In this document: in pieces, positions 1 to 16,194 of the stretch
How positions within the stretch are numbered: the first letter of the stretch is position 1
How the letters are laid out: every line of letters starts with the position of its first letter
Assembly (NCBI RefSeq): GCF_037975245.1
Contig: NC_092582.1
Location: 13,824,077 to 13,888,076 of the forward strand
Direction: 5' to 3'
DNA length: 64,000 nt
From: Apostichopus japonicus
Taxonomy: Eukaryota > Echinodermata > Holothuroidea > Aspidochirotida > Stichopodidae
Position numbers and translations under genes: made by a program
The notes under the pieces: model-generated
Told to the model about the DNA's origin: nothing
Seen by the model: the letters and a program-made list of their open reading frames with translations, nothing else
Database searches by the model: none

Positions 1-39
1 GGCGGCTGCCCCCTTCGCCCCCCCTTGGCTACGCGCCTG
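1..39 (-). mobile_element. hAT-like element terminus cut by the window edge
   Basis: The first bases are the reverse complement of the left end of the complete element at 63356-63627: the terminus reads CGCGTAGCCAAGGGGGG then GCGAAGGGGGCAGCCGCC when read on the minus strand, and ends GGCTACGCGCCTG at position 39. Only the terminus lies in the window, so neither length nor target duplication can be seen. The match to the 63-kb copy is direct observation; family assignment follows from that copy's 8-bp target duplication. Confidence 0.55.
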
Positions 40-64
40 GGTGGGGATGGATGGTAGTGTAGGG

Positions 65-1153
65 CAGGCGCGGCGGAACGGAAAAATTATTGGGGGGGCT
101 AATGTGTGGAGACTATCTAAGCGGAGCGCCACCATCGGTTGGCGCGGAGCGTACAAGAAAATTTTGGGTTTTTTCAAAGCCCTAGATGGCCGGAAACGGC
201 ACTTCCCGAGTGTTTTATGCTGCGAATACCTAGCCCTAAAATATGGGTCTCAAGCCTGCAATTTCTCAGATTGCACGTAAAAAAGTCTGTAAAAACATTT
301 TAATTTGTATATTCGATGGTGTTTTAAGAGAGTAGCTATTACTCGCAGTGTACTCGCAAAGACGTTTTTGAGTGTAGTAAGGGCAGTGGCGGAGCTAGGG
401 GTATTGGTCAGGGGGCAGGAATGGTCTGTAGGGGCGCTTTCGACACTATCTAAGCGGAGCGCCACCACAGGTTGGCGAGGAGCGTACAGAAAATTTTTGA
501 GTAAAGATACTCCCTAGATTGCAGGAAATGACCCTTTCCGGGCCTTGTTAATTTGCAGATAAACGGAGAATAAATAGGTTTCGTCGCCATTTTGTCCGAA
601 AATTACACCAACAGAATATGACAAATGTCAATAGGTATATGAGAGCGCAATAAAATAGTCAATAATCGCGAATAAGTGAAAAGTAGTGAAAAGCTGAAAA
701 GGGCGCCAGCAGTCCATTTGAGTCCGTCAGGGGGGGGGGGGGCGCATCCGCCCCCTGACTGTATATATGGACGCTCCGCCATTACGTAAGGGGATGTTGG
801 ACAACTGGCTGAAATGAGGCAAGTCACTGTGGCCTAAGACGAAGTTGTGTTACGCTTACCGGTACTCACACTCACTGCTTCCACTTTTCACAGGGCGTGA
901 AGACGCGGTTGGGGTGACAATGTGGTCTATAGCCAGGGGACGGGCCGAGGGTCCCCCAGCAATTACTTAAATTATCACACCTATATAGTGTACGTGTGCA
1001 TCGGACAGATCGACAAGTATGCATTGAAAAATGGGCAGATGCACGTTTCGGAGCCTTGGTAAATATTGGGGGGGCTTATCATGCATTTGCCCCCTCAACT
1101 TTTTCATTGGGGGGGCTGAGCCCCCCCAAGCCCCCCCGGTTCCGCCGCCACTG
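65..1153 (+). mobile_element. hAT-like non-autonomous DNA transposon, 1089 bp, 8-bp TSD
   Basis: Termini are CAGGCGCGGCGGAAC on the left and, reverse-complemented, CAGTGGCGGCGGAAC on the right. The element is flanked by perfect 8-bp direct repeats GTGTAGGG at 57-64 and 1154-1161, as expected for hAT superfamily insertions (CAG-type ends, 8-bp duplications). Inside the left end, around 108-155, lies a subterminal block containing GCGGAGCGCCACC...GGTTGGCGCGGAGCG that can fold into a hairpin and recurs in several other elements of this window. The right arm holds several runs of 7 G or C. No transposase reading frame is visible. A second element (384-784) is nested inside. Confidence 0.72.
384..784 (+). 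mobile_element. Nested hAT-like element, 401 bp
   Basis: Left end CAGTGGCGGAGCTAGGGG; right end GCTCCGCCATTA, a decayed reverse complement of the left end. Flanks are AGTAAGGG (376-383) and CGTAAGGG (785-792), a 7 of 8 match to an 8-bp target duplication. The left part repeats the same subterminal block as the outer element (ACTATCTAAGCGGAGCGCCA at about 446-465). It is therefore a second insertion by the same family into the element at 65-1153. A 14-base G run at about 729-742 lies near its right end. Confidence 0.6.
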
Positions 1154-1938
1154 GTGTAGGGCAACCTTTAATAGCTCTATCTGTTGATGTACTCTTCTAG
1201 TAGCGCTATATTCCCTGATATAATCGTTGGCTCTGCAATGTATTTTAGTGATGTTCAAGTTTTAATTTTGAAACTGTTCACCAAACTCATTTTCATAAAG
1301 TATCATATTGCATTTGAAAGCAACAAGAATGAAAGCAAGCCAGCTACTTCCTCATTTCACCCGCTGTTTTGTTTCTCTTTCGTCTTCTCTTTTAGACTGA
1401 AACAATCATATGAAGATCAACAAAGTTATTCTGATTCAGTTCCTCTCTCAATTCCCCCCCCCCCCCTCTCCCCGACATTAACATTAGTTACAATGCAGGC
1501 TACAGCCTCTAAGAAACAATTTCAGGGTATAATCACATAACTTGATCAATGTAAAAGAGTGTTTCACACACATTATTGAAATCTGTTAAAGTATAAAAAG
1601 CATTCTTTAGCTTGAATTCTTGCTTAAAATGCTGCATTTTGATGAGAAAGTAATCAACCAAAACGATCTGTCCAACTGTGAAATAACAGTAGAAAGTAGA
1701 TGTCCATCCAGCCAGCCAGAGGTGTGAGCAATAGGCCATTTTGTTTTCGAGATAACCTGATGATGAATTTACTGATTCTCATTTGGTCACAAATGATGCT
1801 TGTCTCGTCAGAGGCGACAAATAATGTTCCAAATGCAGCATGTTGGATCACTGAACAAGTATGTATGCCCTTCTCCGGTATGATTAACATTTAAATTGCA
1901 TAAAATTTTGTCATTTAATAAAATTTTTAAACAATTAC
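1154..1938. other. Non-coding stretch downstream of the visible LRR exons
   Basis: After the transposon flank this is AT-rich sequence with a short C run near 1456-1466. If the LRR gene on the minus strand continues, this is intron. I see no exon that continues the reading phase of the exon ending at 1939. A minus-strand stretch at about 1770-1866 has splice-like edges but the wrong phase. Confidence 0.5.
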
Positions 1939-3881
1939 CCAAAGTATGGAACATTCTTTGTTAATTCTGCCTTCTTCTCTTCATCTGAAGTGTCCAAGCT
2001 ATTTCCTGACAAATCTAAATATTTCAGCTTTGGTAGATTATGTATTAATAACCTCAGCATATTAGGCGTTAACTGAAATGCATACGAACTCTCAGCAACA
2101 GATATGTCAAGATGTCTACGAGAAGAGAGAAAAGAAAGAGAAAAGACAAAATTTGCGGTCAGCACTATTGATCAAAACCTATTTCAAATATTTAGTGATT
2201 TGAAACTGTGCATGATCCAGGTGTCCTTTATAATATTAACAGATGGTCACTAGAAAGCAAGACTTTAACCCATGCCACCAGTCCTGTGGTACACTTGATG
2301 GCCTGGCCACTGAGGGGACAGAATAACCAATATATGATTTGAGAAATGTAAGAAAGAATCAGTACCGACTTAAAACAGTTCTGTTGGGAAAGGTTAGTCA
2401 TCTGTTTGAGAATCTGCTAGAATGAAACCACTGTTTTACATACAGGTAAATCTTAACCAGAGAATCATCAGCCACACTGCAAATTTGACACCGATCCTGC
2501 AAATTTGGCTTCCTTTTTTCTGATTCCTGGCTGGCCCTGTTAGCAAGCGACTAGTGCTTCCATGTGACTTGAAAACTTTCCCAGCAGTTCACATATTCAT
2601 GTCAAACTGGTCAAAATTCTGAAAACCGGCTGTTTTGCACACTTACTACAATCTTGTCAAAATGCTGAAAATTGCAGTTTTGTTTACTTGGCACCAAGTA
2701 CTAACTGTGTAAAATGGTAACATTCATGTTTTTCACGATTTGTCCTAATGGTAGTGCAGCTGTGCAAAACGGTAACTTACAATTTGTTGACCGTTTGTAA
2801 ACTTAATGAAACCTGTCATTTGAAATGGAAATTGTCACATTTTTGGCCTTTTGTCAAGATGGTAGCAAGTGTGAAACAGCAATTTTTTTCGGAATTCATC
2901 CAATCACGACAAAATAGTAATTTTCAGAGTTTTGGGCCTTTTGTCAAGATGGAAGCAAGTGTATGTTCAGCAATTTTTCCAAATTTTTCCGATCACGTCC
3001 GAACGGTAATTTTCAGATTATTGACGTTTGCGATGTAGGTCATAAAGGTGCATGTCCATTCTAGGCTTCCATATAAACGTGTGAAGCAGTCACACAGGAT
3101 AAGTATATCTTTAGCTTTTTGGGGGCATTGTATATCACAGAAATGTCTATCACGTAGACCAACGAGATGGTTTGATTTATACCTCAGGCTTGAAAGATAC
3201 ATACCTTAATGTTTTGACTTTATAGATGCTTTGCAAACTGGACTCTAATATGATACAGTTATGGAGGACCAGAGTCGTCAGTCTGGGTTGAAGCGGCTCG
3301 AGAAATTTCATGTCGCCGTTCTTTACCACTCCCGATACGTCGAGTGCTAACAGTTTGGGAAGTTGCATTAGGAGTAAGTAGAGGTGCACACTACTTAGCT
3401 CTGTGTAGCTTATATCCAGCTTTGTCAGGTGCGGTAGGTGAAATTTCATGATGTAGTCATAATTCTGCAAGACTTTGGGGCATTTGCTCAGGTTCAGAGC
3501 TTGCAAAGATTTCATTTTAATGACGTCCGGTAGACATCTATGAGTGAGTCCTTGACAACTTTGGAGGTCAAGATCAAGTGGGCTCTGATTCGTCAACGTC
3601 ATAATGGAGATGTCGGTAATCTTGGAGTAGCTCAAGTTGATCCTCTTGAGGTTGGCTTTCCTGGGATCACAGAATAAGCAGACGGCGTTATCGTGGAGCA
3701 AGTCTTTATGCGCCCAGCTGTTGAGAAGCCGGTCACAGATAATCCACGGAAGTTTAACATGGTCCCAGAGTCTACGAGGGGTACCCCTTCGGTCTGTTTC
3801 ACATATTAACTCCCAATTACATGAGACAACTTCAAAAGCGATCTCCCAGAGGTTCGCTGGATGGTGATTACCCGTCATCAT
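1939..3881 (-). CDS. ZYG11/ZER1-family leucine-rich repeat protein, N-terminal part (two exons)
   Basis: Two exons join in frame: 3205-3881 (start ATG at 3881, with a second ATG immediately after) and 1939-2115. The donor is AG|GTATGT at 3204-3203; the acceptor is TCGTAG before 2115; joining gives TLRHLDIS. Exon 2 ends at a donor GG|GTAATT. The visible 284 residues start with a VHL-box-like region (about 45-85, with ICDRLL...LLHDNAVCLFCDPR), followed by leucine-rich repeats (LKRINLSYSKITDIS, LQALNLSKC, LTKLDISYTELSS, LLALDVSG, LRHLDIS, LKYLDLSGN). The order and the LDIS repeats resemble animal ZER1/ZYG11 proteins, substrate receptors of CUL2 ubiquitin ligases that recognise N-terminal glycine through C-terminal ARM repeats. 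The ARM region is not in the window, so the gene is partial at its 3' side. A degenerate LRR F-box-like protein is the alternative. Confidence 0.7.
2841..3020. repeat. Two-unit tandem repeat (~90 bp) inside the LRR-gene intron
   Basis: TTTTGGCCTTTTGTCAAGATGG is followed by GCAAGTGT, an A/T-rich run and a GTAATTTTCAGA-type segment; the cycle begins again about 90 bp later at 2931. Weaker, older relatives (TGTCAAAATGCTGAAAATTG, GTAACATTCATG) extend back to about 2600. This fills most of the 1089-bp intron between the two exons. No coding content. Confidence 0.55.
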
Positions 3882-3935
3882 GATATTAATACTTTAGCCG
3901 TCTTCATGCTTCAAACAGTCCAATTACATTACCTG
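3882..3935 (-). other. Probable 5' UTR exon segment of the LRR gene
   Basis: Upstream of the start codon on the minus strand is a strong 3' splice-site pattern, a T-rich tract TTGTTTGTTGTCTTTGCAG ending at 3936. The coding exon therefore probably begins at 3935 with about 54 nt of leader, and a non-coding first exon lies further right. A short upstream ATG reads into a stop (ATGAAGACGGCTAA) within the leader. This is an inference from the splice pattern only. Confidence 0.4.
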
Positions 3936-5418
3936 CTGCAAAGACAACAAACAAGCAATCAAATTGACTAACATGAAACACATATTGATTTGATGAAAAA
4001 TAATTAAATTGTTCCATGGTGTAGTAGAACTAGCCTATCAGTTTGTCTTTGTAATGTGTAGAACAATAGTCTGTTATCTCACTAAACCTAAACCAGGAGT
4101 TGAACAAATAGCCAGGATGGACGTCCTTGGTGACTCGAAAATTTGCTTTTAAGGAAAATGATTAAACTTAGAAACTAATTGCCTTCACAAAGAGAAATCT
4201 GTAGCCTAATAAGTACTGTGGTGAACTTCTCTAGGTCCTCGTCTCCTCCGCATCTAGTACTAAAAACATGCGATTTTGAAAAATCGTTTTGGGGCATCTT
4301 GTTACAAAACTTACCCGCTGAAGGGATTTAACATGCTACAGTATTTGACTAGGAAAAACCCTAGGCCTTACTTTGCCTAGACAAATTCAACTTTCAAAAC
4401 CACTTTTTCAAGCTGTTTGGCAACAATCAGGTTATCATTTAGGGTAAATAGTTGGCATCATTCTGTGGTAAGTTATTCTCCAGCTAACCACAGAATTATT
4501 TCCTAATTGGCACTCAATCGCAACAATTTGTTGACATAATTTGAAAATGTTTAGATTTTGTCTAACTTGCAGCATTTCTACAGAATCTGGAGATTGATAA
4601 GGAAGTGAGTATGGAGAGTATGCAGTACTTTTATCACTGCTTCTTTTTCTATATTAATGAAGTCATGGAGTCCCAGTGCTGATGGGTTACACAGTTAGGC
4701 TTCCTGACTGATCTCTTTGAAGTCCGTTCCAACAGCACTACATTTTGGACTAGTACAGTCGCAAAGCATTCCTTATTCTTCTCTTTCTCTAACTGGACTC
4801 AGTGGACAGAATGGAAATTATTTTACAACAAGTTGCACTCGGAGTTGAGGTGGTGAATGCCTCTTTTCATACTTTTTGGCTGGATTCGGAAGTTTTTTTT
4901 CTCTTTTGCTGCATTCAAAGTAACAGTGATAAATTATCTATATTTTCCTTAGGCTTTGTTGGATTTGGATGGAGAATGTTATTTAATGCATGTGTTGTAG
5001 GCTACTTCATACTTCTGGCGATGACACATAGGTTAATGCAAACATTGACAGTCTTCTCCAAGTCTCAGTGATGAATGTTTCTTATCTTCCTTTTTGGCTG
5101 GAATCTGAGTAGCAGTGGGAAGAATGTTTTCATACTGGAGTCAGAGTTGCAGTGGAGAAGTTACACAACTTGACTGCGACATTACTGCGATATTCTACAT
5201 ATGCCTAGACCTTATTATAGGATGATATGACTACTGTAAGGTTACCTGGCAATGCTTAGCAAAAAATATATCTTTGATAGGTCAAAAATAATACTGATTT
5301 CTTTCATTTCGCTCTGTGGTATAGTTTTGTCCTTCAGCAATGTGACTTCACCGTTACTTTGATCTGCCAGAATGAGATTTATACTCGAGTCAACACAGCG
5401 AAGCAAGGAAACATTTCC
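3936..5418. other. Intergenic, no gene recognised
   Basis: AT-rich sequence between the LRR gene and the TTAA element. An 89-residue open frame at 4802-5071 has no recognisable domain and lies in loosely repeated text (TTTTTGGCTGGA...GAGT motifs at about 4875 and 5085), so I do not call it a gene. Confidence 0.5.
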
Positions 5419-5422
5419 TTAA

Positions 5423-5727
5423 AGGGTGTGAAGACTCGTGCAAAAAGAAACGTCTAATGCCAGTAATCTGACCTAGTTTCGAATGAGGTGTAACAGAATC
5501 CCAGAATATACACACACAGTCAGTACATGCAGCTGCGGTCAATACCTACAGCACAGTGTATGAACGATACAGCGATGGACATCTCAGGTCCAGCTAAAGA
5601 TAACAAGGTATCACGTTTCATTACTGTCTGCATTTTGTAGCGACACGAACAAAACGTCACTTGCAAGCAACAGTAAGTTAACTTTTTCAGATGGCCGCAC
5701 GCGGTTTGGGGCGAGTCTTCAATGCCT
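5423..5727 (+). mobile_element. TTAA-target MITE, copy 1 (305 bp)
   Basis: Left end AGGGTGTGAAGACTC, right end GAGTCTTCAATGCCT (reverse complement AGGCATTGAAGACTC), each bordered by TTAA (5419-5422 and 5728-5731). TTAA duplication is characteristic of piggyBac and Kolobok superfamilies. Four more copies occur at 37013, 44303, 54045 (truncated) and 61557. A minus-strand open frame ending in VGIDRSCMY is shared with the 61-kb copy but carries no known domain and is broken in others. Confidence 0.78.
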
Positions 5728-5731
5728 TTAA

Positions 5732-6880
5732 CTTTGTGCATGGAATTTTATGGAATCGAGTCAGTAAATGAGTGACATAATTGTCCAAGAAGGGCTTAGG
5801 CTTCAGAACAAAACTGATGCTTCCTTCCTTCAGTGCAAATTTTAACTGATTTCTTGCACCAATTTCATGGAAGCTGTGTACTTAAAGCTGGATTCAAAAA
5901 GGGAACGTGAAGTAACAATACAACACTTACCACTAGTATATATGATCAAGCAGACAATCACATTTAAGATTAATTGGAGAGCAATTGCAGAATAACTGGC
6001 AACTCACACACTCGGGGCTGTTTGAGGACAATACATTGTTTATTATCGGGACTTCCGGTCATAATATGTGTCATTCGAGAGTTGCGGGGTTCTTGCAATT
6101 AAGCATAGGGCCTACCTGTTATTACAGTTACTTTTTAAGAAAATGTCGCTGAGGAAAGAACATGGGCGCGAAAACCAAACTTCCGAACGACTGCTCCGCT
6201 CTCAACCCCAGTCCCCTTGCATCGGGACTGTGTGATCGTCGGGTGTGCATCACCATTCCCCTCGAAAGGGAACAGATACTACACATGATCTTAGCCAAAA
6301 GGCCGAGAAGCGACCTGTTATTACAGTTAGGCCTTGGTGTTACTGTAACGACTAATAACTTAAAAGTTAAATTTCGTTCATAGGTCCAGCGTAAGCCTAA
6401 CGTGAGTTTGCAAAAGGGATGGTTATGCTTAGGCCTAACGGTAGGCTGACCATAGGCCTAAGGAACAGTAATCATTTTAAGTTAACTAGGCCTAATGCCA
6501 CTTCCTTTAGTTTAGAAGAAGCCCATATTGTCTAAAAAGAAAATTGTTATTACAGAAATTAGTTTACTTATGTTTCAAAACTACTTGGTTCTGTGCTGCT
6601 CACCTACTCACCGCTTGAGTTGCATACGACAAAAGTCAGTTCAGCCTATAACGATAACGTAACAATTGCTAAGTTCGCCCGCGAGTCAATTGTGCACACG
6701 TACTGTATATGTAATTTAAGCGAGCTAGCCAATGTTTACGTAATTTCGCAAGACAGATTGAGACATCGCTGTACTTCCCCCCGTCAAATATTTACTCACA
6801 GAGACATGGCAAGCCAAATGCTCAGTACGATAGGCCTTTACCATATGGGATATCAAACGAGAAAGCTGTTTTATCACCGA
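5732..6880. other. Intergenic, no gene recognised
   Basis: No domain-bearing frame or clear repeat. Rich in AGGCCTA words. Frames at 6162-6383 and 6593-6883 are short and unsupported. Confidence 0.5.
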
Positions 6881-7030
6881 TAAACAGTGATTTTCGACCA
6901 TTGAACCAGGATTATCAATTAAACATTGCATACCTACCAATAAAACAGGTTTATCGGTAGAAAATCATGGTTTTACTACATATCTGGGTATTTCAGTAGA
7001 AAATCCTGATTTAATTGGTGATAAAATTGG
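6881..7030. repeat. GATAAAC/TTTATCGG short repeat cluster
   Basis: A run of related words (ACCGATAAACAGTGATTTT, CCAGGATTATCAAT, CAGGTTTATCGGTAGAAAAT, CAGTAGAAAATCCTGAT) spaced about 25-30 bp apart in alternating orientation. Related text recurs at about 7715-7815, 47515-47745 and 54090-54150 as ATAAACCAGGTTTTTC words. Looks like a degenerate tandem/inverted minisatellite, probably part of a dispersed element. Confidence 0.5.
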
Positions 7031-7337
7031 ATTAGCAAACAAACCAAAAGGCCAGCAGGACTTAATGATTCCTCCTTGCCTTATAAGTTTATATATGGAA
7101 ACACCGGATTGACAGAGCAACTGAGGAAAGTGTGTCCTGAAGTCACATACCAGAACATCAGAAAAGAGTTCCAGATAACTTGACCCATTGCAAAAGTACT
7201 ACCTGTCTGAAAGTTGATGACACATAACAGTCATTAGTGGAAGTGGAAAACCCTCTCAGCCACTTTAAACAGCAAAGGTCAAATCCTGTGACAGTGACAT
7301 AGGAAAGCCATTCATCAAAGAAATGGTTTGAATTTGA

Positions 7338-7722
7338 GAGTATACATGGTATTCAGACTGACCTCTGTTGACCTCAATTGACATTCCACTGCAACAAAAT
7401 TATGAATTTCTTCTACTCAATATGGTGCATCCAGATACCAAATATAAAGTTCATCCAATCTACATTTTTGAGTTGTCATATATACAAGGTTTACAGACTT
7501 GACCTCAAATGACCTTTAAACTCTGCAGGAAACGGTAGGGTTCCTCTACTCTATGAGGTACATCCACATACCAAATATGAAGTTCACCCACCATAGTTTT
7601 TTAGTTATTGATGTTAAAAGACTGCATTAAACAAACATACACACACACACACATGCAGGCATGCACATACACACCATCAGCATAGATTCCTTTTGCATCC
7701 GGCATGGGATCAAAAACCAGAT
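7338..7722 (+). repeat. TGACCT core-repeat element with CA microsatellite and hairpin tail
   Basis: Two roughly 150-bp core units each contain GACCTC...TTGACC, then a TCTACTC word, ACATACCAAATATGAAGTTC and a TTTTTGAGTT word, followed by an ACACAC microsatellite and a tail GATTCCTTTTGCATCCGG with GGGATCAAAA. The same architecture occurs at 22370, 49300, 55010 and (different core) 58190-59130. Core repeats plus microsatellite plus hairpin tail recall the non-autonomous Helentron-like or 'pearl' elements of marine invertebrates; that link is inference. Confidence 0.6.
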
Positions 7723-7815
7723 TTATCGAGTGATAATACCGGTTCATCATGATAAGCCAGTATTTTCGACCAATAGACCACATTATTTCGATAAACCTGG
7801 AATATCGACATTTAG

Positions 7816-9431
7816 ATTCAGGAAGTTAAGTTTCCAACTTGTTGCAACACAATTTTGACTGCTATATCCAAATTTTGAACATCTATTTCATGGTAGTAGT
7901 GGAGCCACCTTTATTGGTGACCCTCAGATATTTAACCAGGCATTTCCAAAAACTAAAGTTATCCAGAAATACAACCTGGACTGACAGCATTGTTTCATCC
8001 TACAACATAACAAAGTTATTTTATTTTGTTCCTAAAGTCATACTTTAAACAACCTTAAAATGAAAGCATTTGGACCAGGGACATGGAAGAACGCCTGGTG
8101 AGTGGGGAGGGGGCTGTGTGGGAGGGGACAGCCATGGGATCCTGGGTCAACAAGGGGGACACAGAAATATGTATTACTTTCATAATAAACTTGGAGAAAT
8201 ATACAAGGGAAAATGAGGACTGCAAAAAGGGGACCTGTGGCTCAATTGGCCCTACCTGGCTCAAGATGCCCCTGGATTGAGGTAAGCAGGGAGCAATCAT
8301 GTTGCAGCATCTAGTATATTAGACAACAAACAGAAAGGTGTGCTCCGACTTTGCGCCAAAATTTTTATGCAAGGAAGTGATGTCGTCCTATCGATATCTC
8401 AAAATGTTAACTCCCTTATGTCAGCAAAACAGCAAATTGTTGCATTGCACATTTAATATCTCAACAAATTGAAAATGTCGAATTTTCTTCAATTGATTAT
8501 TTGTGCAATTTACAGAATTAGAGAATTTAGAGATTTAGGTTTGTAAACAAAATTACAATTCGGTACTTATAATTTGCACAATTTCTGCAAAATGTTGTTT
8601 TCGTAGCTCGAAGACATTATGTTGACAGCTTCTGCACTTTTCAGAGTGTCAATCAATTCATCACTTTCAAGTTTGATCCACTTAACATTTCTGATAAAAA
8701 GTGATAAATTACTTCAAGTATTTGAAATTTTGTGTTTCAAAGTGTTTGAAATGATAACATACATATTTGGTCATTTGAGCAACCTTTAGAAGGAACAACA
8801 AGTTTGTAACATTACAGTGGATGAACAACTCATAATTTTGCTGCAAACTGTGCACCCCCCCCCCATCACCCCCTTGCACAATATTTAAACCAGTGTACCT
8901 CCTTAAATGGAGCCAGATATTCTGTGATTTATGCTAGAGTTATTCATCTCAAGCAACGATGCATTTTTAAGATTTAGATGAAAAAGTTAGATTTTACTAC
9001 ATAGAATAGTAGGATATCTTTAACCTGAATCAAGTAACAATTATGAAGGGCAAGCTATTGATGCAAATAAATAAACAAATCATTAAACTACAAAAGACAG
9101 AGGTTCAAATTTTACAATAAGTTGTATTGATGTCAGCAATGTATGGAACTTTAATGCATACTGCAACACTGAATAAAACTTAAAGACATTTATAAGACCC
9201 AAATCTCGGGAAACCCTTCGAAAACACAAACTTTAATCACTACAGAATTATATGATCTTGACCATGGCACGATTATTAATCTAGACCACAATTTACTAGG
9301 ACATTGCCTGGTTGATTATCGTTGGATGTATATCAGGTATTTCCATGTAAGAGATAATAAATGTCTTTAAGTCTTCTGTATAGGTTCATCCTCAATGAAG
9401 CTCTGATTCTTTGCGACCCCCTGCACGTATT
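7816..9431. other. Intergenic, no gene recognised
   Basis: AT-rich sequence between the repeat and the RPS5 stop codon. A GC-richer patch at 8075-8290 has an open frame on each strand but no recognisable domain; it ends next to a donor-like GAG|GTAAGC at about 8280. Nothing else stands out. The RPS5 poly(A) site should lie near the right edge; I find no canonical AATAAA on the minus strand immediately after the stop (an ATTAAA occurs near 9232). Confidence 0.45.
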
Positions 9432-14328
<4,897 letters not shown>

Positions 14329-14346
14329 GGTAGCTAATGAGGATAC
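14329..14346 (-). other. RPS5: RPS5 5' UTR end of exon 2 with splice acceptor
   Basis: On the minus strand a T-rich tract ends TTCTACAG immediately before 14346, leaving an 18-nt leader before the ATG. The first exon must lie further right. Splitting the leader with an intron just before the start codon is common in ribosomal protein genes. Confidence 0.6.
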
Positions 14347-14350
14347 CTGT

Positions 14351-15200
14351 AGAATTAAATAATTAAACAATTTAACAATTAAGAATCAAATAATAACTTT
14401 CCAAATAACTACCTTCCTCTGTTCTTTATTTTTCTTTTGGTGTTTTCAAAAAGACAATTGGTAAACAATAAATTTTAGAAAGAGTTTATAACTTGCATTC
14501 TTGACTTCAGTGTCTCAAGTTTACGTGAAAGCAGTGATATACTGAAATGACTTACAGGTCTTAGATATGAAGCATTTGAAAGAGGGACATTTTAGGCAAC
14601 CCTTGTCTAGTGAAACGTATTCCAACATTGGTTCCTTTAATGCAAAAGAATGTACAAAATCTTTTAGAAGGGTAACTTACTGTTAAAAAAGTTTATCACT
14701 TTTTATTGTAATGCGCGTACTTTGTAGGTACCTACATTACAATATGACTATAGCCCCTGGAGTCCCATGCAGTTCTAGTGTTGCATTTACATTTACTGAA
14801 CTTGCATAACTTAGTCAGTCCATGTGCTTAATGCACCTATGTGTCAGCAAGTTAGGATAATATTTAGCATGGTGGTAAACAGTAAGCCTTCATTATTCCA
14901 CAACTATTTGTATGTGTGTTATACATATTTCTAGTTGCCGTGTTTCAATGTCAAAGTGCAAACACTTTGTTGAACACAGATGATATCTACACAGCCTTAA
15001 GTCTTAAGTTAGACTCACACTAAGTCACAGTAGTAATAAGCTAGTTCAGAGTTACACCATTGAGAAGTATTGCACAATAGGTTAACATCAGTAACAGTAC
15101 AAAACTTTCGGTCATAGGCATTTGAGCAGTCCTACACTCCTTGACTTACGATACTGAAAAATATTATGTGTGGTATAACATTGCAGTGAATGGTTATCAA
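14351..15200. other. Probable first intron of RPS5, no other content recognised
   Basis: AT-rich sequence without a supported gene or well-defined repeat. If the candidate first exon near 16.1 kb is right, all of this, including the retrotransposon relic at 15205-15470, is intron. Confidence 0.35.
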
Positions 15201-15204
15201 TTGA

Positions 15205-15470
15205 CCTGACATACAGAAAGAAGGAAAAGGGCCAGACTAATGCTCTTTTACCAAATTATTAATGGCCTAATTGCAGTCCCAAACGAGACTAATCCCTTCT
15301 TGAAACCAGGGAGGCGTGGTCGCTATACTCAAATTCCACATAATCATCGTGCTTTTCAGTATAGCTTCTATCCTAGGACCATAAAAGACTGGAATACATT
15401 ATCCTTGGCCGTTAAAGAGAGCCCTAGTCTTGAGGTGTTTAAGACAAGATTGCCTACGCATTATTATTAG
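15205..15470 (+). pseudogene. 3' fragment of a non-LTR retrotransposon reverse transcriptase
   Basis: The 76-residue frame contains MLFYQIINGLIAVP and FYPRTIKDWNTL followed by SPSLEVFKTRL, the C-terminal signature of CR1/jockey-type reverse transcriptase proteins. Upstream, the expected preceding residues are found in another frame (ending near GCCAGACTAATG), so the fragment is 5'-truncated and frameshifted. It is a dead-on-arrival copy. No poly(A) or microsatellite tail is obvious just downstream. Confidence 0.7.
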
Positions 15471-16190
15471 CTCTGCTGCGCTGCACACCAACATCCTCGT
15501 TGTGATACCCGAGAGGGGTTTTTAACAAGTATCCTACAGAAGCAGAAGATACAGACAGGAACAAGGCATGATGCCATTAAGCTTCTTTCTAAAATGTCCA
15601 AGCCTAGATAAGGTTAGGCCTAATCTTAATTTCTGTTACGCTGGGGTACACAATTTAAGCTGGAGCTATAACATAATGAATACGTATGGGCCTTGTGTTT
15701 AACTTAAATATGTAGGTGTACGCTGGGCCATACACTCACCTCAGTAACTTGGTATACTATTACTAAGCTAACTCTACTAAGTGTAATACAATACAGTACG
15801 TGCATGCGTAGCCCTACGCTGAAGTTACGCATGCGGGGCTTACTGTTTAGGCTAGGTATCGCGCATTACTTTTGTACGTTAGTCAGTACTTGAGGAATAG
15901 CATTGAGGAATGGCGATCCGAGTGTCAATGATATTGTTGGCTGCTCAACCATATGGACATTTTTGGGGGGGTAATATGAATATTTAATACTTTTAACGTT
16001 TAAAATAGAGATATAATTGTAATATAGTAGACGTATTCATGTTAATAGTTTGCGTTTTATTTCACAAAACCACAGTTGGTACCCCTACCTAAGACAACAC
16101 GATAGGAAAAAGAACGTGTGAAAATGATGATGGCGCTATTGCCCTAATCGTAACCAGAGGTATGTAATAGCATAGGCTATGGAACGCGAA
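15471..16190. other. Intergenic or intron, no gene recognised
   Basis: Contains AGGCCTA-rich text. The only candidate feature is the minus-strand pyrimidine tract at 16105-16112 (see separate entry). Confidence 0.4.
16089..16112 (-). promoter_or_regulatory. Candidate TOP-type first exon of RPS5
   Basis: On the minus strand the sequence reads CTTTTTCC at 16112-16105, a terminal-oligopyrimidine start like those of ribosomal protein mRNAs, and after 24 nt reaches CTTAG|GTAGGG, a good splice donor. It lies 1.7 kb upstream of the coding exon on the right strand. TOP starts let mTOR signalling control translation of ribosomal protein mRNAs. Position and pattern are seen; transcription start is inference and chance is possible in this AT-rich region. 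Confidence 0.3.
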
Positions 16191-16194
16191 ATGG

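Noticed and set aside
384-1153. A single element from 384 to 1153
   Set aside because: Flanks do not match; pairing 65 with 1153 (GTGTAGGG) and 384 with 784 (AGTAAGGG/CGTAAGGG) explains both ends.
1770-1866. Possible third exon of the LRR gene on the minus strand (open between TTGTTCAG and ATCAG|GTTATC)
   Set aside because: The phase left by the donor at 1939 leads to a stop in this segment; the open frame needs a different phase.
5520-5741. Minus-strand frame ending VGIDRSCMY shared by TTAA MITE copies
   Set aside because: Broken or shifted in the block A copy, no domain, and it runs across the MITE's terminal repeat.
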